DNA of 64,000 nucleotides from Echinicola strongylocentroti (GTDB taxonomy: Bacteria; Bacteroidota; Bacteroidia; Cytophagales; Cyclobacteriaceae), in NCBI RefSeq assembly GCF_003260975.1, contig NZ_CP030041.1:5769501-5833500 (forward strand), written 5' to 3'. A program made the translations under genes and the position numbers. The notes under the pieces are model-generated. The model made no database searches. It was given only the letters and a program-made list of their open reading frames with translations, and was not told where the DNA came from. Positions 27,678 to 36,218 of the stretch are shown here, piece after piece. Positions within the stretch are counted from its first letter, which is position 1, and every line of letters starts with the position of its first letter.

Positions 27678-27697
27678 ATAACTAACTAATCGTTTAG
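27678..27697. promoter_or_regulatory. Candidate TetR operator 2
   Basis: ATAACTAACTAATCGTTTAG; its reverse complement CTAAACGATTAGTTAGTTAT differs from the site at 27061-27080 only in the centre. Lies 34 bases before the AhpD-like start codon. Confidence 0.65.
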
Positions 27698-27731
27698 AAA
27701 TAAATTTCAAATCAATAAAACCAATTTTATT

Positions 27732-28301
27732 ATGAGCACTACAGAAAAAAAAGCAGGTTTGACTATTCATACCTTAGATTCTGCACCGGAAGAAAGCAAA
27801 TCACTACTAAAGAAATCCAATGACGCTTACGGATATGTACCTAATCTTCATGGCGTATTGGCAGGTTCACCGCAGCTTTTGGAAGCCTACCAGACCTTGC
27901 ATCAGCTATTTACGGAAACTAGCTTTGACCAAACAGAGCTGACCGTGGTATGGCAGACCATTAATGTAGCGCATGAATGTCACTATTGTGTGCCGGCCCA
28001 TACAGGGATAGCCCATGCGATGAATGTGGATGAGGAAATCATCGAAGCATTGCGTAACGGTACTAAATTGCCAGACGAAAAATTGCAGGTTCTTCATGAG
28101 ACTACGCTGGCCATGGTCGAAGACAGAGGGGTACTGTCTGATGAGCAGCTTACTGCATTTTATGATGCGGGATACGATGAGAAAAACCTGATGGAAATTA
28201 TTTTGGGACTTTCCCAAAAAGTCATCAGTAACTACACCAATCACATTGCTGAGACACCATTGGACAAGTCTTTTGAGAAATTCCGTTGGGAAAAGAAATA
28301 A
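27732..28301 (+). CDS. Carboxymuconolactone decarboxylase / AhpD-like protein
   Basis: 189 residues, cytosolic. The redox motif is C83-H-Y-C86 with His90 (HECHYCVPAHTG), the AhpD-like peroxidase-related signature; the preceding 'YVPNLHGVLAGSPQLLEAYQTLHQLF' and 'LTVVWQTINVAHE' are typical. Members reduce peroxides or act in detoxification; the exact reaction cannot be told. Probably controlled by the upstream TetR through the twin operators. Its TAA stop is directly joined to a partial end of repeat family I (ACCCGGAGATGCATTGGCC, 28302-28320). Confidence 0.9.
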   Translation: MSTTEKKAGLTIHTLDSAPEESKSLLKKSNDAYGYVPNLHGVLAGSPQLLEAYQTLHQLFTETSFDQTELTVVWQTINVAHECHYCVPAHTGIAHAMNVDEEIIEALRNGTKLPDEKLQVLHETTLAMVEDRGVLSDEQLTAFYDAGYDEKNLMEIILGLSQKVISNYTNHIAETPLDKSFEKFRWEKK

Positions 28302-28411
28302 ACCCGGAGATGCATTGGCCGATATGTTTATGTTATGGCCTGCATCATCCTGTATAAACATTGGACTATAACATTGGGGGGCTTTCCCCTCAATGTTGTT
28401 TCTATATGGCT

Positions 28412-28586
28412 TTTAACCCGGATTATGCGTTAGGAATCGTAGTGAGAGCTGAAATTGCAAGAAAATCAGTTAGTTTGGAGGCATTAGCGTAGCCCCGCTA
28501 CGGTAATGCCGAAAACTAAAGTGAAACGGCTGATTTTGAAGCAGTTTCAAGTCGCAACAGATAGGCTAATGCATATTCCGGGTTTA
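28412..28586. repeat. Repeat family I, copy C
   Basis: Starts TTTTAACCCGGATTATGCGT and ends CTAATGCATATTCCGGGTTT followed by AACA. Internal arms 'GAAAATCAGTTAGTTTGGAGG' and 'AAACTAAAGTGAAACGGCTGATTTT' (given in part) can fold back on each other; the apex is AGCGTAGC CCC GCTACGG. Confidence 0.9.
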
Positions 28587-28599
28587 ACAACAAGTTTTC

Positions 28600-28748
28600 T
28601 ACCCGGTTTATGCATTAGGAATCGTAGTGAGGACTGAAAGTGCAATAAAATCAGCTAGTTTGGAGGTGTGAGCGTCCGCCGCCGCGGATCAGGTCGCAAT
28701 ACCTGTGCGCCGTGGCGTAGATAGACTAATGCATATTCGGGGTTCAAT
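28600..28748. repeat. Repeat family I, copy D
   Basis: Starts ACCCGGTTTATGCATTAGGA and ends ACTAATGCATATTCGGGGTT. The interior shares 'ATCGTAGTGAGGACTGAAAG' and 'TCAGCTAGTTTGGAGG' with copy C but carries a different, GC-rich middle (GTCCGCCGCCGCGG). Only 13 bases separate it from copy C, and 11 bases from the HAD start codon. Confidence 0.9.
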
Positions 28749-28759
28749 AACAGACCAAG

Positions 28760-29560
28760 ATGAAAAAAACAGAAGTTCCAAGAAGGACGTTTATAAAAAA
28801 AGCTGGGCTCATAGGAGCATCAGGGCTTTTAATGCCTACTATTCTTAAAAGCAATTCGTTATCTGAAAACACTACAATCATGAACAGGCCAAAAGTACTT
28901 TTTTTTGATGTGAATGAAACCCTACTGGATTTGACATCCATGAAAGGAGCAGTAAGTGAAGTATTAGAGGGCAGGGATGATTTGCTTCCCTTGTGGTTTA
29001 CGACGATGTTACAGTACTCGCTGGTAGTCTCTGCTTCTGGCCAATACGAACATTTCGGCGTCATAGGAGCGGCGGCCTTGCAAATGGTAGCCAAAAATGA
29101 AGGCATATCCGTAGATATAGAAAGAGCAAAAAGCGTCATTTCTTCTGAAATACAATCACTTCCGCCCCATCCAGAGGTAAAAGAAGCCTTGACATCTCTA
29201 AAAGATAACGGGTACAAATTGGTGTCATTTACCAATTCTTCCAATCAAGGGGTAAAGGCGCAATTTGAACATGCCGGCTTAACTCACTTTTTTGATGAGC
29301 GATTAAGTGTAGAAGATGTAGGCAAGTTTAAACCTTTTACGGAGACGTATGACTGGGGGGCTAAGAAAATGGGACTACAGCCGAAAGAATGTATGTTGGT
29401 AGCGGCCCATGGTTGGGATGTGGCTGGAGCACTTTGGGCTGGCTGGCGTGCTGCATTTATCGATAGGCCAGGCAAACAGCTGTTTCCTCTTGCTCCGGAA
29501 ACAGAAATCCAAGCGCCAGACCTGAAACAAGTGGCAGATAAGCTTATCCAATACCAATAA
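28760..29560 (+). CDS. HAD-superfamily, haloacid dehalogenase type II-like, with Tat signal
   Basis: 266 residues. The N-terminal twin-arginine-like signal PRRTFIKKAGLIGASGLLMP is unusual for this normally cytosolic family; an internal Met41 (MNRPKVLFFD) would give a cytosolic form. HAD motif I is D50-V-N-E-T (nucleophile Asp50), motif II SFTNSS, motif III Lys in 'VGKFKPFTETYDWGAKKMG', motif IV region 'MLVAAHGWDVAGALWAGWRAAFIDRPG', all in the type II 2-haloacid dehalogenase pattern. It would hydrolyse 2-haloacids or act as a related phosphatase. Isolated gene flanked by repeats. Confidence 0.87.
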   Translation: MKKTEVPRRTFIKKAGLIGASGLLMPTILKSNSLSENTTIMNRPKVLFFDVNETLLDLTSMKGAVSEVLEGRDDLLPLWFTTMLQYSLVVSASGQYEHFGVIGAAALQMVAKNEGISVDIERAKSVISSEIQSLPPHPEVKEALTSLKDNGYKLVSFTNSSNQGVKAQFEHAGLTHFFDERLSVEDVGKFKPFTETYDWGAKKMGLQPKECMLVAAHGWDVAGALWAGWRAAFIDRPGKQLFPLAPETEIQAPDLKQVADKLIQYQ

Positions 29561-29704
29561 ACCTGATTGATACATAAGCAATCCTTATCGCCTGTCCCTA
29601 CAGATGGTGTGAAATTTCCATCTAACACCGGAGAGCTTTTATATCATGGATTTTGTAGGGATAGAGGGAGTTGGTGAACTAGACCGTCAGCCTGCATGAG
29701 GGGA

Positions 29705-29795
29705 ATGGTTTCTCACAGAAAGCACCGAAATCCCAGAAAGCCCTATTTCATTCTGGGGATTCTGTGCATTCCGTGAGAAGTAAAATCTACTAGCA
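29705..29795 (-). repeat. Repeat family II copy (reverse, partial)
   Basis: Reverse complement reads ACTTCTCACGGAATGCACAG, 'AATCCCCAGAATGAAATAGGG', 'TTTCTGGGATTTCGGTG', 'TTTCTGTGAGAAACC', matching the left two thirds of the 35432-35579 copy. Confidence 0.82.
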
Positions 29796-29886
29796 AGAAA
29801 ACGCATATTCAAAAATCAGAATTAAGATCTTGTTAAAAAATGCATGTCGAAATTATAAATAAGACATTTTTAGCTGATATTTTATA

Positions 29887-29901
29887 GTAAAACGTTTGAA
29901 T
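29887..29901. promoter_or_regulatory. LacI-type operator candidate (central CG)
   Basis: GTAAAACGTTTGAAT. Similar central-CG sites are at 39402, 42989 and 50946, the last in front of a LacI gene. Confidence 0.5.
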
Positions 29902-30092
29902 AGGGCTTTGATGATGGTTTTATAGCAATGCAGTTCTGGAGTTATATAGAATTTTTAGTGAAAAAATATTTTGTGATTAAATGAAAACATAGTATGTTAG
30001 TACCTTAATAGAGCTAAACAAACTATCAATTGATCGGAATAAAAGACAAATATGTTACAGATGGCGTTTTAAACCTTTTTATCTGACCTTTT

Positions 30093-30121
30093 ATTAAAAC
30101 CTTTTATTAAAAGGTTTTAAT
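30093..30121. promoter_or_regulatory. Large perfect palindrome, operator candidate
   Basis: Arms ATTAAAACCTTTT and AAAAGGTTTTAAT around a 3-base centre. It contains TAAAACCTTTTA (30095-30106) and its reverse complement TAAAAGGTTTTA (30108-30119). The same 12-mer recurs at 52301, 52330 and 52589 upstream of the ROK-GH97-lyase operon. Confidence 0.7.
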
Positions 30122-30156
30122 AATGAGATTTAATTAATTTATCTATCAATAAACCC

Positions 30157-33100
30157 ATGTTTATGAAAACAGAATGTTATACTAAAAGGAGACTGCTCCA
30201 AAAGGGGACAATAGGCATGTTCCTCTTAATGGCTATGGGCGGCACATCCTACAATCAAGTAATGGCCTCCCCAGGTGCTTTGAAAGAAGCGGTTGAGGTA
30301 AATAATACCGAAAGAGAGGTCAACGTAACAGGTACTGTGACAGCGGTAAGCGATGGCTTGCCATTGCCAGGGGTAACCGTAAAAGTAAAAGGTACCACAA
30401 CCGGCACAGCTACAGATTTGGATGGAAAATATAGTCTTAATGTTCCTGATGAAGGGGCCGTACTCGTATTTTCTTTTGTGGGCTTTGAGTCGCAAGAAAT
30501 CCCAGTAGAAGGTAGATCTGTGATCAATGTGGACCTTTCAGAAGACCTTGAAGACCTTAATGAAGTAGTGGTCGTGGGCTATGGTACACAAAATAAGGCA
30601 TCTGTAAGTGGCTCGATCGCTACCGTAGGAGAGGATGCATTTGTCAGTCGAGCGGCTGCTAACCCACTGGCTGCGCTACAGGGCCAAGTACCGGGTATGT
30701 CGATTACGCGGTCTTCTGGTCAGCCGGGTGAAGAAGGTTATGATTTTAAGATCAGGGGACTGACTTCCTTAAATGCTACGGATCCATTGGTGATCGTCGA
30801 TGATGTTCCTTACACCAATGCAGATGCGATCTCATCGCTAAATCCCAATGATATTGAGTCCATGACAGTGCTGAAAGATGCGTCTGCGGCCATTTATGGT
30901 GCCAGGGCTGCTGGAGGGGTTATCCTGATTACTACTAAAAAAGGAAAAACAGGTAAGCCTCAGGTGACTTTTAATACCCGGTTTACTTTAAAAACCCCCG
31001 GGCTGGACAAAACCCTGACCAATAGAAGACAATATTTTGAGATGTTTGATGAGGCCTCGGAAAACGACGGCGTTGCGAACAGATGGGACCAACAAGGGTA
31101 TGGTGAATATTTCCTGAACGGTTATGATGGAGCTCTTTCTCCGACTGTTTTTGGTTTTGATTATCCTTATGACCAGACTTTTGCCGACAACAACTGGCAG
31201 GATGTACTCTGGGGAAATAATACGATGATGGCCAATAACCTTAGTATAGCCGGAAAAACGGATAAGTCAAACTACCGGATCTCCATTGGGCACATCGATG
31301 ACCAAGGTCTTCTGCAGTGGGGAAACAACTCTGTCAAAAGGACCAGTGTTCGGGCTAACTATGGCATGGATATTACCGAAAAACTGAAAGTGTCTACCGT
31401 TTTGTCCTATGAGAGGGAGAAAACAGTAGAGCCTTCACTGATGGATAGAGTGTTGACAGATTTTGACCCTCCGTTTATTGCTTCAGAAAATCCATTGGGA
31501 CAGCCCTATACTTGGATGAATGTGGCGACTCCAAACTGGTTGGCTGAGCTGGGAGGAGATAGCTATGTGACTAGAAATAGGCTTTCAGCTAACTTAAAGC
31601 TTGATTATGATGTAAATGAAGACCTGAAACTTGTAGGAGTGGGTGGTGCAAAATATTGGTCCAATGATTCAAAATATTGGGAAAATATCGTAACGTTTTA
31701 CAATTGGGACGGCGTACCATTGGTCGATCAACCTTCTAGAAGTAGGGCAGGTCAAGGAAGTAATGTCACTAATTATTTCAATTATTCAGCGTATGCTGAT
31801 TATAACAAAACATTGGGCAAGCATTATATCAACGTCATGGCAGGGGGATCTTTTGAGCAAAATGACTATGACGCTTTCAGTGCCTATCGATATGACTTGA
31901 TTTCCAGTGAGATCCACACCTTAAATACCGGTGCGGCGGATCAACAATTTAATGATGCCACGGCTAATGCATGGGCGATCGGTTCAGCTTTCGGAAGGTT
32001 AAATTATGACTACGATGGCAAGTATTTCTTGGAAGCCAATGTAAGACATGATGGATCTTCTCGGTTTGCTCCAGGGTATCAGTGGGATACGTTTGGTGGG
32101 GTAATGGCCGCATGGAGGATATCCGAAGAGGACTTCATGAAAGGTGTAGGGTTTATCGATAACCTGAAGCTTAGGGCATCCTATGGTTCTGTGGGTAACC
32201 AAAGTGGTATTGGTCTGTACGATTATATCCCTAGTATCACATTGGGTAACAATTATTATCCTTTTGGTGAAAGTCCACAGTTTATCAATGCGGCAGTTAC
32301 ATCAGGGCTGGTAAGCCTTGACCGTACTTGGGAAAGAGTAATTACCAAAAATATCGGGGTTGATTTTGGAGTCCTTGGCAACAGGCTGACAGGTAGTTTT
32401 GACTATTTCGTTAAGGATAACCCAAATATGCTGGTGGGCGTTACGTATCCGGCAGTTTTGGGGGACAATGCCCCAGATACCAACTCCGGTCACCTGAAGA
32501 CCTGGGGATATGAAGCTGTTTTGGGCTGGAGAGACAAGGTGGGTGATTTTAGCTATCACATTGACCTAGTGTATTTTGATAACCGTACGGAGTTATTATC
32601 CATGGAAGGTGCTGATTCATATCAGGCTGGTTATGTAAGGACCAGAGAAGGCTATCCTATCAACTCCTATTTTGGTTATATCTCAGATGGCTTTATTACC
32701 TCAGAAGATGAGTTGGCAGAATACATGACGATGCCAGGTGTTCCGCAACAACTTGCGTTAGGCGACGCCAAGTACAAGGACCTTGACGGAAATGGAAGGA
32801 TCAATGTCTATGGAGAGAATGAAGGCGAAGAGGGCGACGTGGTTTTCTTGGGAGATTCTGACCCCCACCATAACTTCTCCCTTAATACAGGCTTCAATTG
32901 GAAGAATTTTGATTTTACGGCCATTTTCCAAGGGGTAGCACAGCGTGATGTGATAAGAGATCCCGGTAATACGTTAAGTTCCCCTTTCAGAAGATGGTGG
33001 AAAAACCAAAACTCTCTCTTCTATGACAATACTTGGAGCGAAGAAAGACCAAATGCCCCTTACCCAAGATTGACCCTGAACGGTGGAGTGAGGAGCTGGA

Positions 33101-33357
33101 ACTATAACGCATCGGATAGACTGATACAAAGTGGGGCCTATATGAGGCTTAAAAACTTGATTGTCGGTTATTCTTTGCCACAGTCTGTATTGGATAAGAT
33201 CAAAATCCAGAAAGTACGTGTCTACTTCAATGGTACTGATATATGGGAAACAACCGGAATCAAAGATGGTTTTGACCCAGAAAAGAATATTAATAGTAAC
33301 GTGTCATATTATCCGTTCTACAGAACGTACACTCTCGGATTGGACATTACCTTTTAA
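30157..33357 (+). CDS. SusC-like TonB-dependent transporter
   Basis: 1066 residues (a second start codon at 30163 is equally likely). Signal region to about residue 36, carboxypeptidase-D-regulatory-like domain 54-126 ('GLPLPGVTVKVKGT'), plug beginning at LNEVVVVGYGTQ (134-145), then the beta barrel. Unlike the receptor at 13219 it has no STN domain, so it is not an anti-sigma transducer and is likely controlled by DNA-binding regulators acting at the operator-like palindromes upstream. Forms an outer-membrane import channel with the SusD encoded 21 bases downstream. Confidence 0.96.
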   Translation: MFMKTECYTKRRLLQKGTIGMFLLMAMGGTSYNQVMASPGALKEAVEVNNTEREVNVTGTVTAVSDGLPLPGVTVKVKGTTTGTATDLDGKYSLNVPDEGAVLVFSFVGFESQEIPVEGRSVINVDLSEDLEDLNEVVVVGYGTQNKASVSGSIATVGEDAFVSRAAANPLAALQGQVPGMSITRSSGQPGEEGYDFKIRGLTSLNATDPLVIVDDVPYTNADAISSLNPNDIESMTVLKDASAAIYGARAAGGVILITTKKGKTGKPQVTFNTRFTLKTPGLDKTLTNRRQYFEMFDEASENDGVANRWDQQGYGEYFLNGYDGALSPTVFGFDYPYDQTFADNNWQDVLWGNNTMMANNLSIAGKTDKSNYRISIGHIDDQGLLQWGNNSVKRTSVRANYGMDITEKLKVSTVLSYEREKTVEPSLMDRVLTDFDPPFIASENPLGQPYTWMNVATPNWLAELGGDSYVTRNRLSANLKLDYDVNEDLKLVGVGGAKYWSNDSKYWENIVTFYNWDGVPLVDQPSRSRAGQGSNVTNYFNYSAYADYNKTLGKHYINVMAGGSFEQNDYDAFSAYRYDLISSEIHTLNTGAADQQFNDATANAWAIGSAFGRLNYDYDGKYFLEANVRHDGSSRFAPGYQWDTFGGVMAAWRISEEDFMKGVGFIDNLKLRASYGSVGNQSGIGLYDYIPSITLGNNYYPFGESPQFINAAVTSGLVSLDRTWERVITKNIGVDFGVLGNRLTGSFDYFVKDNPNMLVGVTYPAVLGDNAPDTNSGHLKTWGYEAVLGWRDKVGDFSYHIDLVYFDNRTELLSMEGADSYQAGYVRTREGYPINSYFGYISDGFITSEDELAEYMTMPGVPQQLALGDAKYKDLDGNGRINVYGENEGEEGDVVFLGDSDPHHNFSLNTGFNWKNFDFTAIFQGVAQRDVIRDPGNTLSSPFRRWWKNQNSLFYDNTWSEERPNAPYPRLTLNGGVRSWNYNASDRLIQSGAYMRLKNLIVGYSLPQSVLDKIKIQKVRVYFNGTDIWETTGIKDGFDPEKNINSNVSYYPFYRTYTLGLDITF

Positions 33358-33378
33358 ACCCAACAAATAACAAAGACA

Positions 33379-35055
33379 ATGAAATCAATATATAAATATA
33401 TCTTCAGTATAGGGGTTTTGGTTGGCTTTTCAGGCTGTTCAGACCAACTGGAACTGCTGCCGGAAGATCAGCTGTCAGAGGCGACCTTCTGGAAAACCCC
33501 TGCGGATTTTAAGCAAGCTGCCAATAATTTCTATTTCTATTTTCCCCGTCCGCAGGACCTGACTACGGTCAATGCCGAATCGGATATAGAAACAGACGAA
33601 ATCCGGAATGACATCAGTTCAGGGATCAATGTGATCCCTACCAGTGACAATAGGTGGGGAAGAGCTTATGAAAGACTAAGGGATATTAACATCCTCTTAA
33701 GACAAGCTGGTGAATATCCTAATCCAGAAGAGCTAAACCAATACGTAGGAGAGGCCCACTTTTTCCGGGCATACGTTAATTTCGATTTGTTCAAGGTTTT
33801 TGGAAGGTACGTCATCGTAAACAGTGTATTGGATGTCGATTCTCCTGAGTTGATGGCTGGCAGAAATACAAGGGAAGAATCTGCCAACAATATCATTGAG
33901 GATTTGGAGGCGGCCATCCCATTACTTCCATTGGAAAGCGAAATTCCCGGCACCGATAAAGGAAGAGTGAGCTCCCAGTCTGCGCAGGCATTACTTTCCA
34001 GAGTAGCGCTGTTTGAAGGTACTTGGCAGAAATTCCGCGGAAATACTGACCGTGCCAATGCCTTATTGGATAAAGCTGCCAATGCCGCTGAAGGCGTGAT
34101 GGAAGCAGGGGAACATGAGCTTTTTAAAGGATTGGGAGAGGAAAGTTACCGTTACCTTTTCGTGATGAACGGCCCTGAGAGCAATCCAGGTGGCCTGACC
34201 AAAAATGACCTCAAAGAGCATGTTATTGTAGCCAAATACGATCAACTGATCAGAAAGCAAGGAGGGAATATTTCCCATTCCATGCACAGCTACCATAAGT
34301 CACCTACCAAAAAACTCTTGGACATGTACTTGTGTGAAGATGGGCTGCCAATTTCGATGTCACCACTGTACAAGGATGGTAATCCCAATGATCCAGCTAT
34401 CGATGCAGAGTTTGTGAACAGGGATCTAAGGCTTCAAAATAGCTTTAGAATACCGTTCCACACTTACTACCCGAGAGCTGAAGAAACTTACTACGAGCCT
34501 GAGTTAGGAACCAATACCCTTACTGGTTATAACTGGATCAAGTTTGTGAGTATAGAAGATATCGAAAGTGGCGAAGAAGGTTTTGATTCTCCTATTTTAC
34601 GGTATGCAGAAGTATTGTTAAACTATGCAGAGGCGGTATTTGAAAGAGACGGAATGATCAGCGATGCAGATTTGAACAGATCGATCAATGTAGTTCGTGA
34701 CAGGGTGGACATGCCGGCATTGACCAATGCTTTTGTTACCAGCAATGGCTTGGATATGCGAACAGAAATCAGAAGGGAAAGAACAGTGGAACTGGCTTCT
34801 GAGGGACAGCGGCTATTGGATCTGAAAAGATGGAAAACGGCCGAAGTAGAAATGCCGATGGATATGATGGGCGTTAAGATCACAGGGACCAATTTTGAAG
34901 ATGATCCAGATGCGGTCTATCCAGGATTGAAAGATGGCTTCTTGTTGTTTCAGGATGCTTCTACTAGACACTGGGAAGACAAGCATTACTTGGATCCATT
35001 GCCCCAAGATCAGCTTAACTTAAACAGAAACTTGGAGCAAAATCCAGGATGGTAA
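33379..35055 (+). CDS. SusD/RagB family surface lipoprotein
   Basis: 558 residues, lipoprotein signal with Cys20 (VGFSGC). SusD hallmarks: 'YVGEAHFFRAYVNFDLFKVFGRY', 'RYAEVLLNYAEAVFERDG', 'IRRERTVELASEGQRLLDLKRWK' and C-terminal 'LDPLPQDQLNLNRNLEQNPGW'. Binds the glycan for the SusC at 30157. A strong terminator follows. Confidence 0.95.
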   Translation: MKSIYKYIFSIGVLVGFSGCSDQLELLPEDQLSEATFWKTPADFKQAANNFYFYFPRPQDLTTVNAESDIETDEIRNDISSGINVIPTSDNRWGRAYERLRDINILLRQAGEYPNPEELNQYVGEAHFFRAYVNFDLFKVFGRYVIVNSVLDVDSPELMAGRNTREESANNIIEDLEAAIPLLPLESEIPGTDKGRVSSQSAQALLSRVALFEGTWQKFRGNTDRANALLDKAANAAEGVMEAGEHELFKGLGEESYRYLFVMNGPESNPGGLTKNDLKEHVIVAKYDQLIRKQGGNISHSMHSYHKSPTKKLLDMYLCEDGLPISMSPLYKDGNPNDPAIDAEFVNRDLRLQNSFRIPFHTYYPRAEETYYEPELGTNTLTGYNWIKFVSIEDIESGEEGFDSPILRYAEVLLNYAEAVFERDGMISDADLNRSINVVRDRVDMPALTNAFVTSNGLDMRTEIRRERTVELASEGQRLLDLKRWKTAEVEMPMDMMGVKITGTNFEDDPDAVYPGLKDGFLLFQDASTRHWEDKHYLDPLPQDQLNLNRNLEQNPGW

Positions 35056-35070
35056 CGAAATAGTTTTGTC

Positions 35071-35120
35071 AAGAGCCTCTGATTGCTCCCTATTTGGGAG
35101 TGGTCAGGGGTTCTTTTTTT
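35071..35120 (+). terminator. Rho-independent terminator after susD
   Basis: AAGAGCCTCTGAT pairs with GTCAGGGGTTCTT, with an inner stem CTCCC / GGGAG, followed by an uninterrupted T-run to 35120. Confidence 0.9.
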
Positions 35121-35128
35121 GTTCCACC

Positions 35129-35422
35129 TAGAATATGCATTAGTCTATCTATTACGGTCTGAAACCCTAGCTGTTCGAGATTTGTAATCTCGAACCGAGA
35201 TAAAGGGGATTTGAAATCCCCCTAGGCCATTTGTGAACAGCGCAGACATCAATAAGGATATAGGTTTTCAACAACTTACACTAGCCTGACGGCTATGAGC
35301 GGCCAGATAGGTTCACCATCGCGGTGCTATGCCTCCATCTCCAATCAGCTTGATTTTATTGCAGTTTCACACCGTCTCTACATCCTTCGGGATAGACCAT
35401 GACGATTCCTAAATCGGGATAA
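35129..35422. repeat. Repeat family I, copy E, enlarged and degenerate
   Basis: Left end CTAGAATATGCATTAGTCTA, right end GACGATTCCTAAATCGGGAT; interior 'GCTATGCCTCCATCTCCAATCAGCTTGATTTTATTGCA' (in part) matches the middle of copies B and C in the inverted orientation. About 100 bases longer than other copies because a different hairpin pair (35173-35221) is embedded in it. Confidence 0.75.
35173..35221. repeat. Tandem REP-like hairpins
   Basis: GTTCGAGATT TGT AATCTCGAAC (10-bp arms, 35173-35195) directly followed by GGGGATTT G AAATCCCC (8-bp arms, 35205-35221). The two-hairpin arrangement resembles REP elements associated with RAYT transposases; that link is inference. Confidence 0.75.
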
Positions 35423-35431
35423 AACGATATT

Positions 35432-35579
35432 TGATTATACACTTTATTGCCAGTAGGTTTTATTTCTCACGGAACACACAGAACTCCCAGAATGAAATAA
35501 GGCTTTTCTGAGATTTCCATGTTTTCTGTGAGCACCTATTTAATTTCCCTGTGATTACTGGTATCATTGAGGATAATCA
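35432..35579 (+). repeat. Repeat family II, complete copy with flanking direct repeat
   Basis: 148 bp bounded by terminal inverted repeats TGATTAT and ATAATCA. Flanked by TAAAACGATA on both sides (35420-35429 and 35580-35589), as expected for a target-site duplication of an inserted non-autonomous element. Contains no open frame. Confidence 0.8.
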
Positions 35580-35603
35580 TAAAACGATAAGCAAAATGAA
35601 ACC

Positions 35604-36218
35604 GTGAACCGACAAAAATTAGTTTTTATTTTTCTACTGATGTTGTCCGCTCAGCCTGTGATCAGCCAATCACCCGAAAAGTGGATCAATGCAGGAGTAA
35701 GTGGAAATACATCTGTTGATCTGCTGGATCGGCTTGACAGGGATGTGTTGTCGCAGCACCCTGATTGGGTAGTGATGATGGTGGGGACCAATGATATGCT
35801 GAACTCTTCTAAAATGGTGGACATAAAAGATTACAGATACAATCTAACCGAACTCACCAAACGGATGTTGTCGGCAGGAATAGAGGTGATTTTGATGAGT
35901 CCTCCTCCAGTGGATACAACTTATTTGTTTCTTAGACATTCACCAGGCAGTTTTCAAGTATCTCCAAATGCCAAGATTGATACAGTAAAACAACTTATGC
36001 AGGCAACAGCTAAAAGAGAAGGGTGCGGTTTCTTTGACTTGAACCAGCAATTCACCATCAATCACCTTCCGCAACACAATAAAGATTCCCTGATCCGAAA
36101 CGAGAACAATAGCAACACCAAAGACGGAGTCCACTTGACCAGTCTTGGGTACCGTTTTGTAGCAGACGGCCTGTATGAATACCTAGCAGGTGAAAAGATC
36201 TTATTGAAGGGGAGCTAA
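35604..36218 (+). pseudogene. SGNH/GDSL hydrolase lacking block I (possibly permuted gene, part 1)
   Basis: 204 residues with a signal peptide (FIFLLMLSAQPVISQ). It carries block II NAGVSGNTS (29-37), block III GTNDM (61-65) and block V DGVH (Asp174, His177) of SGNH esterases, but no block I with the nucleophilic serine between signal peptide and block II, where it belongs. A fragment encoding exactly that block I (GDSLTKG) follows immediately at 36208-36348. Either a broken gene after local rearrangement or a two-piece permuted enzyme. The intact homologue would be an acetyl or other carbohydrate esterase in the periplasm. The ATG used is the GTG/ATG at 35604 as the first codon of the signal peptide; AAAATGAAACC just upstream offers little Shine-Dalgarno signal. 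Confidence 0.8.

Larger units (their letters stand above)
28302..28759. other. Repeat-filled spacer between the AhpD-like and HAD genes
   Basis: About 460 bases with no gene. It holds a single family I end at 28302-28320, a hairpin around 28345-28400 (ATAACATTGGGGGGC...CCTCAATGTTG type, imperfect), and two nearly back-to-back full family I copies (28412-28586 and 28600-28748). The HAD gene promoter must lie within or between the repeats. Confidence 0.7.
29561..30156. promoter_or_regulatory. Upstream region of the second large susC operon
   Basis: Nearly 600 bases without a gene. From left to right: a reversed family II repeat (29705-29795), a central-CG LacI-like site (29887-29901), then an AT-rich stretch with three ACCTTTT direct repeats and the large palindrome 30093-30121, 36 bases before the susC start. 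This layout is that of a regulated promoter. Confidence 0.7.

Noticed and set aside
28302..28759. CRISPR-like array suspected from repeated CCCGG/ATGCATTAG blocks
   Set aside because: Blocks are terminal inverted repeats of two elements, not evenly spaced direct repeats, and no cas genes are present.
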